Positions 36,159 through 45,337 of a stretch of 64,000 bases of DNA are shown here, in pieces. The stretch comes from SMYC01 sp965197495 (GTDB lineage: Bacteria > Acidobacteriota > Vicinamibacteria > Marinacidobacterales > SMYC01). Below the pieces are notes generated by a model, which searched no databases, had not been told where the DNA came from, and worked only from the letters and a program-made list of their open reading frames with translations. The DNA lies in assembly GCA_965197495.1 (NCBI GenBank), contig OZ240210.1:7812001-7876000 (forward strand), given 5' to 3'. Each line of letters starts with the position of its first letter. Position 1 is the stretch's first letter. The position numbers and the translations under genes were made by a program.

Positions 36159-37811
36159 ATGACGCTACCCAAGGCCAAGTTCATTTTCGTCACCGGAGGC
36201 GTCGTGTCGTCGCTGGGGAAAGGTTTGGCTTCGGCTTCGATCGGCCGACTCCTCGAGGCCCACGGTTACCGGGTCTCGTTTCTAAAGTTCGACCCCTACA
36301 TCAACGTCGACCCGGGGACGATGAGCCCTTACCAGCACGGAGAAGTCTTCGTCACCGATGACGGAGCCGAGACCGACATGGACCTCGGGCATTACGAGCG
36401 TTTCACGAGCGTCAAGCTCGGGCGAACGTCGAACGTCACCACAGGTCAGATTTACGAGTCCGTTATTGCCAAAGAACGCCGCGGTGACTATCTCGGCGGC
36501 ACGGTCCAGGTCATTCCGCACATCACGAACGAGATCAAAGCAAGGCTCGAGCCCGTCGCCGAGGGCGCCGACATCGTCATCGTCGAGATCGGCGGCACCG
36601 TCGGCGACATCGAGAGCCTGCCCTTCCTCGAAGCCGTGCGCCAGTTCCGCATGGACGTGGGTCGCGACGGTGCGGTGTTTATTCACCTGACACTCGTGCC
36701 GTACATCACCGCCGCCGGTGAGCTCAAGACCAAACCCACGCAACACAGCGTCCGAGAGCTGCGCGCGATCGGTATCCAACCCGACGTTCTCTTGTGCCGG
36801 ACCGAAAAACCGCTCTCTCGCGACTTGAAGTCCAAGATTTCCCTCTTCACGAACGTCGACGAGAAAGCTGTCATCACGGCCAGAGACGTCGACTCGATTT
36901 ACGAGCTTCCGCTCGTGCTCGCGGAAGAAGGGCTCGACCGCATCATCCTCGACATGATGGAGCTAGACACTCGGGAAAAAGACATGGCCGAGTGGGAAGA
37001 GCTCGTTCACCGCGTCAAGAATCCGGCGGCCGAAGTGACGATCGCGGTCGTCGGCAAATATGTGAGCCTGCGCGAGGCCTATAAGAGTCTCAACGAGGCG
37101 CTCACCCACGGCGCCGTTGCCCAAAAGCTGCGTGTACATCTTCGATGGGTCGAAGCCGAGGACCTCGAGAACGGCGACCTCTCCCCTCTCGAGGGAGTAG
37201 ACGGCGTTCTCGTGCCGGGCGGTTTCGGTCCTCGAGGCACCGAAGGAATGGCCGCGGCGGCGGGTTGGGCTCGTCGGGAACGGATCCCCTATTTCGGGAT
37301 TTGTTACGGGTTTCAATGGGCGGTGGTGGAATATGCACGCTCGGTGTGCGATTTGGCCGAGGCGAGTTCGACCGAAAGCCACCCCGAGTCACCCCAGAAA
37401 GTCATCTTGAAGCTTCGAGAGCTCGTGGACGTAGAAGAGATGGGCGGCACGATGCGTCTCGGCGCCTATCGGTGCGAGCTCACCGAGGGCTCGTTGGCGC
37501 GCAAGGTCTACGGAGCCGAAGCGATCTCCGAGCGTCATCGGCACCGCTACGAGTTCAATCAAGAGTTCGAGAAAGTCCTCTCGGAAGCCGGCTTGAAATT
37601 CTCCGGGCGGACGCCCGATGGGAAGTTCGTCGAGATCGCAGAGATCCCCGACCATCCCTGGTTTCTCGCCGTGCAGTTTCATCCCGAGTTCAAATCTCGG
37701 CCTCTCGCAGCCCACCCGCTGTTCAAAGAGTTCATTGGGGCGTCGTGGCAGCACAAGAATGGCGAGAGCGCGCCGGTGAACGAGGAATCTTCGGTCATCG
37801 GACACCGGTGA
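36159..37811 (+). CDS. pyrG: CTP synthase
   Basis: This 550-residue enzyme makes CTP from UTP, ATP and glutamine. The amidoligase half has FVTGGVVSSLGKGLASASIG, TGQIYESVIAKERRGDYLGG and IVEIGGTVGDIESLPFLEA. The class I glutaminase half has Cys in YFGICYGFQWAVVEY (the usual GICLGMQ appears as GICYGFQ) and a C-terminal FHPEF. Length matches the family. Located between kdsB and kdsA, it supplies CTP for Kdo activation and other lipids. AGGAG lies before the ATG. Confidence 0.97.
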   Translation: MTLPKAKFIFVTGGVVSSLGKGLASASIGRLLEAHGYRVSFLKFDPYINVDPGTMSPYQHGEVFVTDDGAETDMDLGHYERFTSVKLGRTSNVTTGQIYESVIAKERRGDYLGGTVQVIPHITNEIKARLEPVAEGADIVIVEIGGTVGDIESLPFLEAVRQFRMDVGRDGAVFIHLTLVPYITAAGELKTKPTQHSVRELRAIGIQPDVLLCRTEKPLSRDLKSKISLFTNVDEKAVITARDVDSIYELPLVLAEEGLDRIILDMMELDTREKDMAEWEELVHRVKNPAAEVTIAVVGKYVSLREAYKSLNEALTHGAVAQKLRVHLRWVEAEDLENGDLSPLEGVDGVLVPGGFGPRGTEGMAAAAGWARRERIPYFGICYGFQWAVVEYARSVCDLAEASSTESHPESPQKVILKLRELVDVEEMGGTMRLGAYRCELTEGSLARKVYGAEAISERHRHRYEFNQEFEKVLSEAGLKFSGRTPDGKFVEIAEIPDHPWFLAVQFHPEFKSRPLAAHPLFKEFIGASWQHKNGESAPVNEESSVIGHR

Positions 37812-37817
37812 TGCCCA

Positions 37818-38666
37818 ATGCCGCACCCGATCCGTACTGAGACCGTCCATGTCGGCTCTGTCGCAATTGGCGGCGGGCGACGCTTCGCACTTATCGGCGG
37901 CCCCTGCGTCATCGAGAACGACGAGCACCCGTTCTTCATGGCCGAGCAGATCCAGGCCATTTGCGAACCTCTCGGGATTCCCTACATCTTCAAGGCCTCC
38001 TTCGACAAAGCCAATCGCACCGCGATCGACGGCTTTCGCGGACCTGGCCTCGAGCACGGGCTCGAGATCCTGAAGGGTGTGCGCGAGCGCTTCGGGATGC
38101 CGGTAACGACTGACGTGCACGAGCGCGAGCAAGCCGGGCCCATCGGCGAAGTTTGCGATCTGCTGCAGATCCCGGCCTTCTTGTGCCGGCAAACGGATCT
38201 TCTTCTCGACGCTGCCGCTACCGGCAAGGCCGTCAATATCAAGAAAGGGCAGTTCCTCGCGCCGTGGGATATCGCACACGCGGCAGAAAAAGCCAAGAGC
38301 ACGGGTAACCCGAACGTTCTTGTCACCGAGCGAGGCACGACGTTCGGCTACAACAACCTCGTCGTGGACATGCGCGGATTCTCCATCATGCGGGAAAGCG
38401 GCACCCCGCTCGTTTTTGACGTCACCCACAGCTTGCAACTCCCCGGCGGCGCCGGGAAGTCTTCGGGCGGCCAGTCGCGCTACATTCGCGAGCTTGCCGC
38501 AGCCGGCGTCGCCTGCGGCGTCGACGCGATCTTCATGGAAGTCCACGATCGTCCGGAGCACGCCAGGTCCGACGGTCCGAACAGCTGCCCGCTCGAAGGT
38601 CTCGCGGAGATTCTCGGACGGCTGGTCGCGATCGAGCGCGCGCTCGATACGAGCGGTGCGCCGTGA
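37818..38666 (+). CDS. kdsA: 3-deoxy-8-phosphooctulonate synthase
   Basis: The 282-residue enzyme condenses arabinose-5-phosphate with PEP to Kdo-8-phosphate. Motifs are IGGPCVIENDEHPFF, KASFDKANRTAIDGFRGPG, VTTDVHEREQA, LCRQTDLL and FGYNNLVVDMRGFSIMRE. The Cys in GGPCVIE aligns with the metal-ligand Cys of the metal-dependent class; E. coli has Asn there, so I infer a metal-dependent enzyme. It starts 6 bases after pyrG and overlaps kdsD by 4 bases. No truncation. Confidence 0.95.
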   Translation: MPHPIRTETVHVGSVAIGGGRRFALIGGPCVIENDEHPFFMAEQIQAICEPLGIPYIFKASFDKANRTAIDGFRGPGLEHGLEILKGVRERFGMPVTTDVHEREQAGPIGEVCDLLQIPAFLCRQTDLLLDAAATGKAVNIKKGQFLAPWDIAHAAEKAKSTGNPNVLVTERGTTFGYNNLVVDMRGFSIMRESGTPLVFDVTHSLQLPGGAGKSSGGQSRYIRELAAAGVACGVDAIFMEVHDRPEHARSDGPNSCPLEGLAEILGRLVAIERALDTSGAP

Positions 38667-39622
38667 CCCTTTCTCTGGCGCGCCGCGTCCTACAAGTGGA
38701 GGCCGACGCCATCCGCGCTCTGAGCGAGCGGCTCGACGAGCGCTTCGACCAGGCGGTCGCTCTCGTTCATGACTGCCGAGGCCGCGTCGTCGTCACCGGC
38801 ATGGGTAAATCCGGAATTGTCTGCCGAAAGATCGCGGCGACGCTCAACAGCACGGGAACCCCGTCACTCTATTTGAATCCCGCTGAGGCGGTCCACGGCG
38901 ACCTCGGGATGGTGGTTTCCGGAGACGTCGTCCTAGCGATCTCGAATAGCGGAAAAACGCGGGAGTTGCTCCATCTCGTCGAGCCCATCAAGCGGCTAAG
39001 GGCGCCGCTCATCGCGTTTCTCGGTGACACGGCATCACCCCTCGCCGACGTCGCAGATGTCGTGCTCGACGTCTCCGTCGCCGAAGAAGCCTGCCCCCTG
39101 CGACTCGCGCCCACCGCGAGCACGACGGCATCGCTCGCGCTTGGCGACGCGCTTGCGATGGCGGTCCTCGAGCGTAAAGGCTTCACCGAGGAGGACTTCA
39201 GAGAGCTCCATCCACGAGGTCAGCTCGGATTCAAGCTTCTTCGCGTCACCGATGTCATGCATTCGGGTGACGAAGTCCCGCGGGTTCGAGCCGAAACGCC
39301 GATGCGAGATGTCATCTACGAAATGTCTCGCAAAGGGCTCGGCATCACGAGCGTCGTCGATGGCGAAGGCCAGCTTATCGGCGTCATCTCCGACGGCGAT
39401 TTGAGGCGCCAGCTCGAAAAGGACGACCGGCTCGTCGACAAACGCGCCTCTCAGTGCATGACCGGATCTCCCGTCACCGTCGATCCGCGTGAAGCCGCCA
39501 CGGCCGCGCTCGCGTTGATGGAGCAGAAAAAGATCACCGTCATCCTGGTACCCGACGAGAACGGGAAGCTCATCGGCGCCTTACACCTGCACGATCTTTG
39601 GCGAATGGGGCAGTATTTTTGA
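38663..39622 (+). CDS. kdsD: Arabinose-5-phosphate isomerase (KdsD/KpsF type)
   Basis: This 319-residue protein has an N-terminal SIS domain (VVVTGMGKSGIVCRKIAATL, AISNSGKTRELLHLVEPIKR) and two C-terminal CBS domains (VMHSGDEVPRVRAETPMRDV onward and QCMTGSPVTVDPREAATAAL). It turns ribulose-5-phosphate into arabinose-5-phosphate, the substrate of KdsA. The start GTG at 38663 overlaps the kdsA stop. The CBS pair may sense nucleotides. Full length. Confidence 0.93.
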   Translation: MTLSLARRVLQVEADAIRALSERLDERFDQAVALVHDCRGRVVVTGMGKSGIVCRKIAATLNSTGTPSLYLNPAEAVHGDLGMVVSGDVVLAISNSGKTRELLHLVEPIKRLRAPLIAFLGDTASPLADVADVVLDVSVAEEACPLRLAPTASTTASLALGDALAMAVLERKGFTEEDFRELHPRGQLGFKLLRVTDVMHSGDEVPRVRAETPMRDVIYEMSRKGLGITSVVDGEGQLIGVISDGDLRRQLEKDDRLVDKRASQCMTGSPVTVDPREAATAALALMEQKKITVILVPDENGKLIGALHLHDLWRMGQYF

Positions 39623-39634
39623 CCGGCGGTGGTC

Positions 39635-40168
39635 ATGGATGATGCCGTTCGCGAGAAGGCTCGTGGCGTCAAGATGCTCCTTCTCGACGTCGACGGCGTC
39701 CTCACCGATGGGACTTTCGTCCCCGCCGCCGTAGCCGCCCGGGACGAGTCGAAACGCTTCCACTCCCGCGACGGCATCGGGCTCGTTCTCGCCCGCAAAG
39801 CCGGGATCAAGCTCGGCCTTGTCTCGGGCCGCTCCTCGTCCATCGTCGAAGCACGCGCACGAGAGCTGCAAATGCCGTTCGTGCGGCTTGGCGTTTCGGA
39901 CAAGCTCGAAGCGCTCCATGAAGCGTTGAGCCAGGAATCGCTCTCGCTCGAGGACGTCGCTTATATGGGCGACGACCTCCCGGACCTCGTCGTGCTCTCC
40001 CGGGTAGGTCTCGCCGCCACGGTGGCGGACGCGCCCCTCGAGGTCCGTTCCCGTGTAGACTATGTGACGCAAGCTCGCGGTGGGCATGGCGCCGTGCGCG
40101 AGCTCATCGAGCTCATCCTTATGAGTCAAGAGCGGCTCGAAGAGCTCATTCGGAGTTACTTGAGGTAG
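39635..40168 (+). CDS. kdsC: 3-deoxy-8-phosphooctulonate phosphatase (HAD family)
   Basis: About 177 residues in the HAD superfamily, subclass C0. The nucleophile motif is LLLDVDGVLTDGTF, the second motif LVSGRSSSIVEARA and the third MGDDLPDLVVLSRVG. It dephosphorylates Kdo-8-phosphate before KdsB activates Kdo. The order kdsA-kdsD-kdsC is continuous. The ATG at 39635 begins MDDAVREKARG; a GTG at 39629 is the alternative. Intact. Confidence 0.93.
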   Translation: MDDAVREKARGVKMLLLDVDGVLTDGTFVPAAVAARDESKRFHSRDGIGLVLARKAGIKLGLVSGRSSSIVEARARELQMPFVRLGVSDKLEALHEALSQESLSLEDVAYMGDDLPDLVVLSRVGLAATVADAPLEVRSRVDYVTQARGGHGAVRELIELILMSQERLEELIRSYLR

Positions 40169-40171
40169 AGC

Positions 40172-40531
40172 ATGGGCATCATCCGAACCATCCTCGTCTT
40201 TGCGTTGCTCCTCACTGGCGCCGCGCTCGCGACGTTTATCTGGTCTAACTACGATCAGAGGGTCGTCATCTATTTCACCCAGCGTTTCCGGACGGTGGAG
40301 CTCTCTTTCTCGGCGGCACTGGTCGGCGCTCTGACCATCGGTTTTCTTTTCTCGTTCATCTTGTCCCTTCCCAATCAGTTTCGACTTCGTGGACGGGTAC
40401 GCGATCATCGCAAGAAGATCGAAAGACTCGAAAGCGAGATCGCGGAGCTTCGGAAGCTTCCTTTGTCGGACGTTGACGTATCGAGGGCGCTACCCGATAG
40501 CCCCGAGCCCGGAAGCACGGACGGTCCGTGA
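40172..40531 (+). CDS. LapA-domain membrane protein
   Basis: The 119-residue protein has two membrane helices (TILVFALLLTGAALATFIWS and ALVGALTIGFLFSFILSL) and a C-terminal coiled-coil helix (DHRKKIERLESEIAELRK), the LapA/DUF1049 pattern. In enterobacteria LapA partners with LapB in controlling LpxC stability and LPS assembly. It starts 3 bases after kdsC and overlaps the next TPR gene by 4 bases, so its role in LPS supply is a reasonable inference. Symbol not assigned with certainty. Confidence 0.8.
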   Translation: MGIIRTILVFALLLTGAALATFIWSNYDQRVVIYFTQRFRTVELSFSAALVGALTIGFLFSFILSLPNQFRLRGRVRDHRKKIERLESEIAELRKLPLSDVDVSRALPDSPEPGSTDGP

Positions 40532-41721
40532 TGGATGTCGGGGAGCAGCCTCTCCTCGTCATCCTCGTGGCGCTCGTCGCCGGCATCGCGATCGGACGTT
40601 TCTGGTCCGGACGACTCTGGGTGAACCGATCCGAGCGGCGGTGGAGCGGGCCGGCTTCGATTCACTTTATTTTGGGTCTCGACTTTCTCGCATCGCGCCA
40701 AATCGATCGCGCTGTTTCCGAGCTCACCCTCGCCGCCCGGGAGAACACGGAGGCTATCGAGATTTATCTGATTCTCGGGAATCTGCTCCGCGAGAAAGGT
40801 CAGATCGAGCGAGCCATTCAAATCCACCAGAGCATTCTGCACCGGCCGGGCATCTCGGCGCGCGAGCGGGCACATGCCCTTTTGTGCCTCGGCATGGATT
40901 TCAAGAAAGCCGGCTTCCGCAACCGAGCGATGGATACTTTCCAGAAGGTTGTCGAGCTCGAACCGTCCAATGCTTACGCCCTCCGGAACCTCATCAAAAT
41001 CCACGAAGAGGAGCACGACTGGGAACAGGCGTTGAGCATGGAGGAGAAGCTCAGCCGAGCAACCGGCGAATCCGATTCCACGCTCCGGGCGTTTCTTTTT
41101 GACCAGATCGGCCAAGCCGCGTGGCAGGCTGAAGCCGGGGCGCGCGCCGCGCGCAGCTTCGAGGACGCCATTCGAGCCGAACCCCGACTCCCTCCTCCTT
41201 ACCTCCATTACGGCGACATGCTCGAGGAACAGGGGCAGCTCGAAAAAGCCGAGGCCCGCTGGCTCTCCCTCGCAACCGCACATCCACGCTTCGCCTATCT
41301 CGTCTTCGACCGGCTCGAGCGGGTCAGGGAAAAGCTCAACCGTTCGGACAACATGGAAGAGCTCTATCAGCGCGTGATCGATCGCGACGACAAGGACTCG
41401 CACGCGCATCTGGCGCTCGCGCGGCTCCGAGCCGCAGTCGGTGCGCACGACGAAGCCTTCAAGCTCAGACTCCAAGCCGTCCGCGCCAATCCGCATGCGC
41501 TCGCCGTCCACCTGGAAGTGTGGAAGTCGATCGCGGAAGGCAGCGAGCGTAGCGATTGGATATCGAGTTATCTAGAAGAGGTCTCGCGTTCCGCCTGCTT
41601 TCTCGATCCCTACCTGTGCATCAAGTGCAACTATCGCGCGAACGGGATCCTCTGGCGGTGTCCGCATTGTCAGGAATGGGATACGTTCGTGGAAGAGCGG
41701 GTGGAATTGGTTGAACCGTGA
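40528..41721 (+). CDS. lapB: LapB/YciM-like TPR protein with C-terminal zinc ribbon
   Basis: The 397-residue protein has one N-terminal membrane helix (PLLVILVALVAGIAIGRFWS), a run of TPRs (AISARERAHALLCLGMDFKK, NAYALRNLIKIHEEEHDWEQ, SHAHLALARLRAAVGAHDEA) and a C-terminal zinc ribbon with CIKC and CPHC (YLCIKCNYRANGILWRCPHC). That is the exact LapB/YciM plan, including length. LapB links LPS synthesis to FtsH-mediated LpxC turnover. It overlaps lapA (ATGA) at the end of the Kdo operon. Confidence 0.9.
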   Translation: MMDVGEQPLLVILVALVAGIAIGRFWSGRLWVNRSERRWSGPASIHFILGLDFLASRQIDRAVSELTLAARENTEAIEIYLILGNLLREKGQIERAIQIHQSILHRPGISARERAHALLCLGMDFKKAGFRNRAMDTFQKVVELEPSNAYALRNLIKIHEEEHDWEQALSMEEKLSRATGESDSTLRAFLFDQIGQAAWQAEAGARAARSFEDAIRAEPRLPPPYLHYGDMLEEQGQLEKAEARWLSLATAHPRFAYLVFDRLERVREKLNRSDNMEELYQRVIDRDDKDSHAHLALARLRAAVGAHDEAFKLRLQAVRANPHALAVHLEVWKSIAEGSERSDWISSYLEEVSRSACFLDPYLCIKCNYRANGILWRCPHCQEWDTFVEERVELVEP

Positions 41722-41730
41722 TTCGTGTTT

Positions 41731-41744
41731 GCTACCGGCTACCT
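41731..41744. repeat. Two-unit GCTACCG heptad
   Basis: GCTACCG then GCTACCT, the same unit as at 35136-35163, at the very end of the convergent coaE frame. Confidence 0.6.
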
Positions 41745-42349
41745 GGTGGCCTGGCTTTCGCCAGGAGATACTTTAGGACCTCGTCGGTTCGTTTCAACGT
41801 CTCGGCTATTGTCGTGCTCGTGTCGATTACGTAGTCGGCTCTTCGCTTTTTCTCTTCGATGGGCAGCTGGGCGGCGATTCTTTTTTCGGCCTCCTCGGAG
41901 CTCAGCTGGTCTCGTTGCATCAGCCTTTCTTTTTGCACGGCGCTCGAGCAGTGGGCGACGACGATTACGTCGTAGCGTTTGTAGGAGCCGGTTTCGTACA
42001 TCAGGGCGGCGTCGACGACAGCTAGGGACTCGCCCTTTGTTCTCGACTTCTTCAGGAACGCTTCGATTGCTTTTCTTACGGGTGGGTGGACGAGGGCTTC
42101 GAGGTCTTTTCGGGCTTTTTCGTCTTTGAAGACGATTGCAGCCAGGGTTTTGCGGTCGATGGATCCGTTGGGCGTCACGATGTCGGGGCCGAAGCGGGCT
42201 TTGAGGGATTCGGTTACCTCGGTTTTTGCAGCGAAGAGATCGTGGACGACACGGTCGGCGTCGAGCGTTTCGACACCACGCTCTTTCAGGCGGTGGCGAA
42301 CGACGGATTTGCCGCTCGCTATCCCGCCTGTCAGTCCGATTGCCTGCAC
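41732..42349 (-). CDS. coaE: Dephospho-CoA kinase
   Basis: This 205-residue P-loop kinase catalyses the last step of coenzyme A synthesis. Walker A is IGLTGGIASGKSVV at the N-terminus; the CoA-binding DADRVVHDLF and the lid region QLSSEEAEKRIAAQL with KKRRADYVIDTS follow. Length is standard. It converges with lapB and lies downstream of folD. The stop overlaps a GCTACC heptad pair. Confidence 0.93.
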   Translation of the reverse strand: MQAIGLTGGIASGKSVVRHRLKERGVETLDADRVVHDLFAAKTEVTESLKARFGPDIVTPNGSIDRKTLAAIVFKDEKARKDLEALVHPPVRKAIEAFLKKSRTKGESLAVVDAALMYETGSYKRYDVIVVAHCSSAVQKERLMQRDQLSSEEAEKRIAAQLPIEEKKRRADYVIDTSTTIAETLKRTDEVLKYLLAKARPPGSR

Positions 42350-42398
42350 GTTGACGTTCTCAACGTTAACGTTCTCAACGTCAACGTTTAACGTTCTC
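42343..42398. repeat. AACGTT-rich repeat between coaE and folD
   Basis: Successive AACGTTCTC and AACGTT units, with a GACGTT variant at each end, in the short folD-coaE spacer. AACGTT is self-complementary, so the array has dyad character. Unlike the other loci its periods are 6 and 9 bases, not 7. Confidence 0.6.
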
Positions 42399-43314
42399 GA
42401 GCGCGGCGCGCTTTGCAGAGCTCGAGTGTGTTGGCGAGCAACATGGCGATCGTCAAAGGGCCTACGCCTCCAGGGACGGGCGTGATGGCAGAGGCGACTT
42501 CCATCGCATCTCTTGGATGGACGTCGCCCACGAGGGTCGAGCCTCTTTTCTCGAACGTCGCCATCCGTTTTTCGTCGTCGCCGAAAAAGTCTTTGACCTG
42601 CTCAGCCGTCTCGGCGCGGTTCATGCCGACGTCGATGACGATGGCGCCCGGTCCGATGAACTCCTTGCGGATGATCGCTGCTCGACCCATCGCCGCAACG
42701 AGGATCTCTCCCTCGCGCGTGACACTGGGAAGGTCCTTCGTCCGGGAATGGCATACGGTGACCGTCGCATTTGCGTGGGTCAGCAACATCGCCATCGGCT
42801 TTCCGACGATGTCGCTCCTGCCGACGATGACGGCGCGTTTGCCCGTTACCTCGATGTTCTCTCGGCGCAGAAGCTCCATCACGCCCGCCGGCGTGCACGG
42901 CCGCGGCCCGGGACGTTTCTGGACGAGCTTGCCGACACTCTCGGGATGAAACCCATCTACGTCCTTCGAGGGGTGGATGCGATCGAGAAATTCCGTCGAG
43001 TCCAGATGATCGGGCAATGGAAGCTGCAACAGGATCGCGTCGATATCATCGCGCCCGTTGAGCTCATCGAGCTTGACGGCAAGCTCCTCGCGCGTCGTCT
43101 CCGTAGGCAGGAGCACGGCCTCCGAGAAAAGCCCGGCTTCTCGGCACGCTTTCGTCTTGCTGTTCACGTATAGCTCTGATGCCGGATTGGCGCCGACGAG
43201 CACCGCCGCCAAACCCGGAGTGATACCCTTTTTGACCAGCGGCTTGGCGTTGTGTTTTACCTCGCCCTGTATCTCCTGGGCTACCCGTTTTCCATCCAAC
43301 AATCTCGCCGTCAC
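42388..43314 (-). CDS. folD: Methylenetetrahydrofolate dehydrogenase / cyclohydrolase
   Basis: The 308-residue bifunctional enzyme interconverts methylene-, methenyl- and formyl-tetrahydrofolate. The catalytic Lys is in ASELYVNSKTKAC, DIDAILLQLPLPDHLD holds the folate site, GRSDIVGKPMAMLLTHANAT binds NADP and PGGVGPLTIAMLL is near the C-terminus. The stop is preceded by an Arg-rich tail (LCKARRARER). It overlaps thiE by 4 bases. Intact. Confidence 0.95.
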   Translation of the reverse strand: MTARLLDGKRVAQEIQGEVKHNAKPLVKKGITPGLAAVLVGANPASELYVNSKTKACREAGLFSEAVLLPTETTREELAVKLDELNGRDDIDAILLQLPLPDHLDSTEFLDRIHPSKDVDGFHPESVGKLVQKRPGPRPCTPAGVMELLRRENIEVTGKRAVIVGRSDIVGKPMAMLLTHANATVTVCHSRTKDLPSVTREGEILVAAMGRAAIIRKEFIGPGAIVIDVGMNRAETAEQVKDFFGDDEKRMATFEKRGSTLVGDVHPRDAMEVASAITPVPGGVGPLTIAMLLANTLELCKARRARER

Positions 43315-43958
43315 GATTCCTCCTCGTCTTCCTTGATCGAGAGCCAGCGCCGCGCCTGCTCTTCGAGGCTTGTGTCTTTCTTCAAACCCGAGATCACCGC
43401 AACCCCGTCGACGCCGCCCTCAGTGAGCTTGCGGGCTCGCTCGATGGTTATACCGCCGATGGCGACCAGCGGCTTTTGGACCGCACGACGCACTTCGCGC
43501 ACAGCCGAAAGGCCGAGAGGCTCCGCGTATGCGGGGTCCGACTTCGTCTTCGTCGCGAAAACCGGGCCGATCGCCACATAGTCCACGGCCTTCGCCTCCG
43601 CGTCTTTCGCTTGTTCGAGCGAGTGCGTCGACAGCCCAATGATGGCCTCGTTTCCGAGAACGCGGCGGGCCGCCGAAACAGAAATATCGGCTTGGCCGAC
43701 ATGCACGCCTGAAGCCCCCGATAAGAGCGCGACGTCGGCACGATCGTTCACGATCAGAGCCACACCGTGACGCCGTGCAGCGGTAACGCCCGCTTTCGCC
43801 CAGGCCAAAAACTCTCCCGCGCTCAACTCTTTCGCTCGCAGTTGGACGAGGCGGCACCCGGCTTTTCCAAGCGAGTCAATCGCGTCGCAAAACGACGTCT
43901 TCGTTTCATACCCAGATGGCCCCGCATCCAAGATCGGATAGAGCAGCGAGAACGGCAC
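43311..43958 (-). CDS. thiE: Thiamine-phosphate synthase
   Basis: The TIM-barrel enzyme joins HMP-pyrophosphate with the thiazole phosphate. Motifs are VQLRAKELSAGEFLAWAKAG, ALIVNDRADVALLSGASGVH with GQAD, YVAIGPVFATKTKSDPAYAE and VAIGGITIERARKLTEGGVD. The open frame reaches 44021 within accC, but the fold begins at LLYPILDAG, so I take the GTG at 43958, 5 bases after the accC stop, giving about 215 residues, typical for the family. The downstream end overlaps folD. Confidence 0.88.
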   Translation of the reverse strand: MPFSLLYPILDAGPSGYETKTSFCDAIDSLGKAGCRLVQLRAKELSAGEFLAWAKAGVTAARRHGVALIVNDRADVALLSGASGVHVGQADISVSAARRVLGNEAIIGLSTHSLEQAKDAEAKAVDYVAIGPVFATKTKSDPAYAEPLGLSAVREVRRAVQKPLVAIGGITIERARKLTEGGVDGVAVISGLKKDTSLEEQARRWLSIKEDEEES

Positions 43959-43962
43959 GTTG

Positions 43963-45297
43963 CTACGCAAAACGTTCGAGAAAACGGGTATTATACCGGC
44001 CCGCGCGAAAATCGGCGTCATCGAGGATCCGCAGGTGGAGCGGGATCGTCGTCTTGACGCCTTCGATGACCGTCAAACGAAGGCAACGCTTCATCCGCTC
44101 GATCGCTTCCTGACGGTCGCGCCCCTGCACAACGAGCTTGGCAATCAGGGAATCGTAGTACGGCTGCACCTCGCACTCGGCGTGCGCGGCCGTGTCGACA
44201 CGCACGCCGGGACCACCCGGGACGTGAAATACGTGGATCGTGCCTGGCGACGGCATGAACGTGACCGGGTCCTCCGCGTTGATGCGGCACTCGATGCTCG
44301 CCCCCCGAACGTCGATGTTCTTTTGGCGATAACCGAGCTCTTCGCCGGCCGCGACCCGGATCTGATCCTTGACCAAATCCATCCCAGTGACCATCTCGGT
44401 GACGGCATGCTCGACCTGGATACGCGTGTTCATCTCCATGAAATAGAACCGTTCATCCTCGTCCAGCAGGAATTCTACCGTTCCCGCGCCGTGGTAGCCG
44501 ACAGCCGCCGCGGCAGAAACGGCGACGCGGCCCATCTTTTCCCGAAGCCGTTGTGAGACCGCGGCCGACGGCGCTTCTTCGAGAAGTTTTTGATGACGCC
44601 TCTGAATAGAGCACTCGCGCTCGCCGAGATGCACCGTCGTGCCGTGCTTGTCAGCCATGAGCTGAATTTCGATGTGACGCGGGCTCGGCAAGAACTTCTC
44701 GACATATATCTCGTTCGCGCCAAAGGCTGCCTCGGCTTCTTTTTGAGCCGCCAGAAAAGCTTTCCCGATATCGGTTTCGTTCTCGACGACGCGCATGCCC
44801 TTGCCACCGCCACCCGAAGCCGCTTTCAGCATTACCGGAAACCCTATTTTCTGCGCGGTCTTGACGGCTTCGTCGACGCCTTCGAGAACGCCCGTCGACC
44901 CCGGCAGCACGGGCACTTTGGCTTTCGTCATAGTGGCCCGGGCGAGCGCTTTGTCCCCCATCAAACGGATCGCGTGCGGCGGGGGCCCGATGAAGCGCAC
45001 GCGACAAGCTTCCGCAACCTCAGCGAAATGCGCGTTCTCGGCGAGAAACCCGTAGCCAGGGTGAACCGCGTCGGCGCCCGTGATCTCGGCTGCGGAAAGC
45101 ACCCTCGGGATGTTGAGATAGCTTTCTACGCTCTGGGCGGGGCCGATACAAACCGCCTCGTCCGCGAAACGTACGTGAAGCGAGTCTGCGTCGGCCTCAG
45201 AGTAGACCGCCACCGTGGGGACGGCGAGTTCCTGGCACGCCGAGATGATGCGGAGCGCAATCTCTCCACGATTGGCGATGAGGACCTTCTTGAACAT
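43963..45297 (-). CDS. accC: Acetyl-CoA carboxylase biotin carboxylase subunit
   Basis: This ATP-grasp enzyme carboxylates biotin on AccB. Starting at the ATG at 45297 it reads MFKKVLIANRGEIALRIISA, the family start, for 444 residues. ATP-binding GGGGKGMRVV, HIEIQLMADKHG, the ECSIQRRHQKLLEEAPS region, FMEMNTRIQVEHAVTEM and the CRINAEDP motif are present. It lies downstream of accB; together they produce malonyl-CoA precursor with carboxyltransferase subunits not in the window. The longer frame to 45399 overlaps accB and is rejected. Confidence 0.95.
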   Translation of the reverse strand: MFKKVLIANRGEIALRIISACQELAVPTVAVYSEADADSLHVRFADEAVCIGPAQSVESYLNIPRVLSAAEITGADAVHPGYGFLAENAHFAEVAEACRVRFIGPPPHAIRLMGDKALARATMTKAKVPVLPGSTGVLEGVDEAVKTAQKIGFPVMLKAASGGGGKGMRVVENETDIGKAFLAAQKEAEAAFGANEIYVEKFLPSPRHIEIQLMADKHGTTVHLGERECSIQRRHQKLLEEAPSAAVSQRLREKMGRVAVSAAAAVGYHGAGTVEFLLDEDERFYFMEMNTRIQVEHAVTEMVTGMDLVKDQIRVAAGEELGYRQKNIDVRGASIECRINAEDPVTFMPSPGTIHVFHVPGGPGVRVDTAAHAECEVQPYYDSLIAKLVVQGRDRQEAIERMKRCLRLTVIEGVKTTIPLHLRILDDADFRAGRYNTRFLERFA

Positions 45298-45337
45298 GAC
45301 GGAGCGGGCGGGGCGGAGGCGTCCCTCCGAGCCGGCT

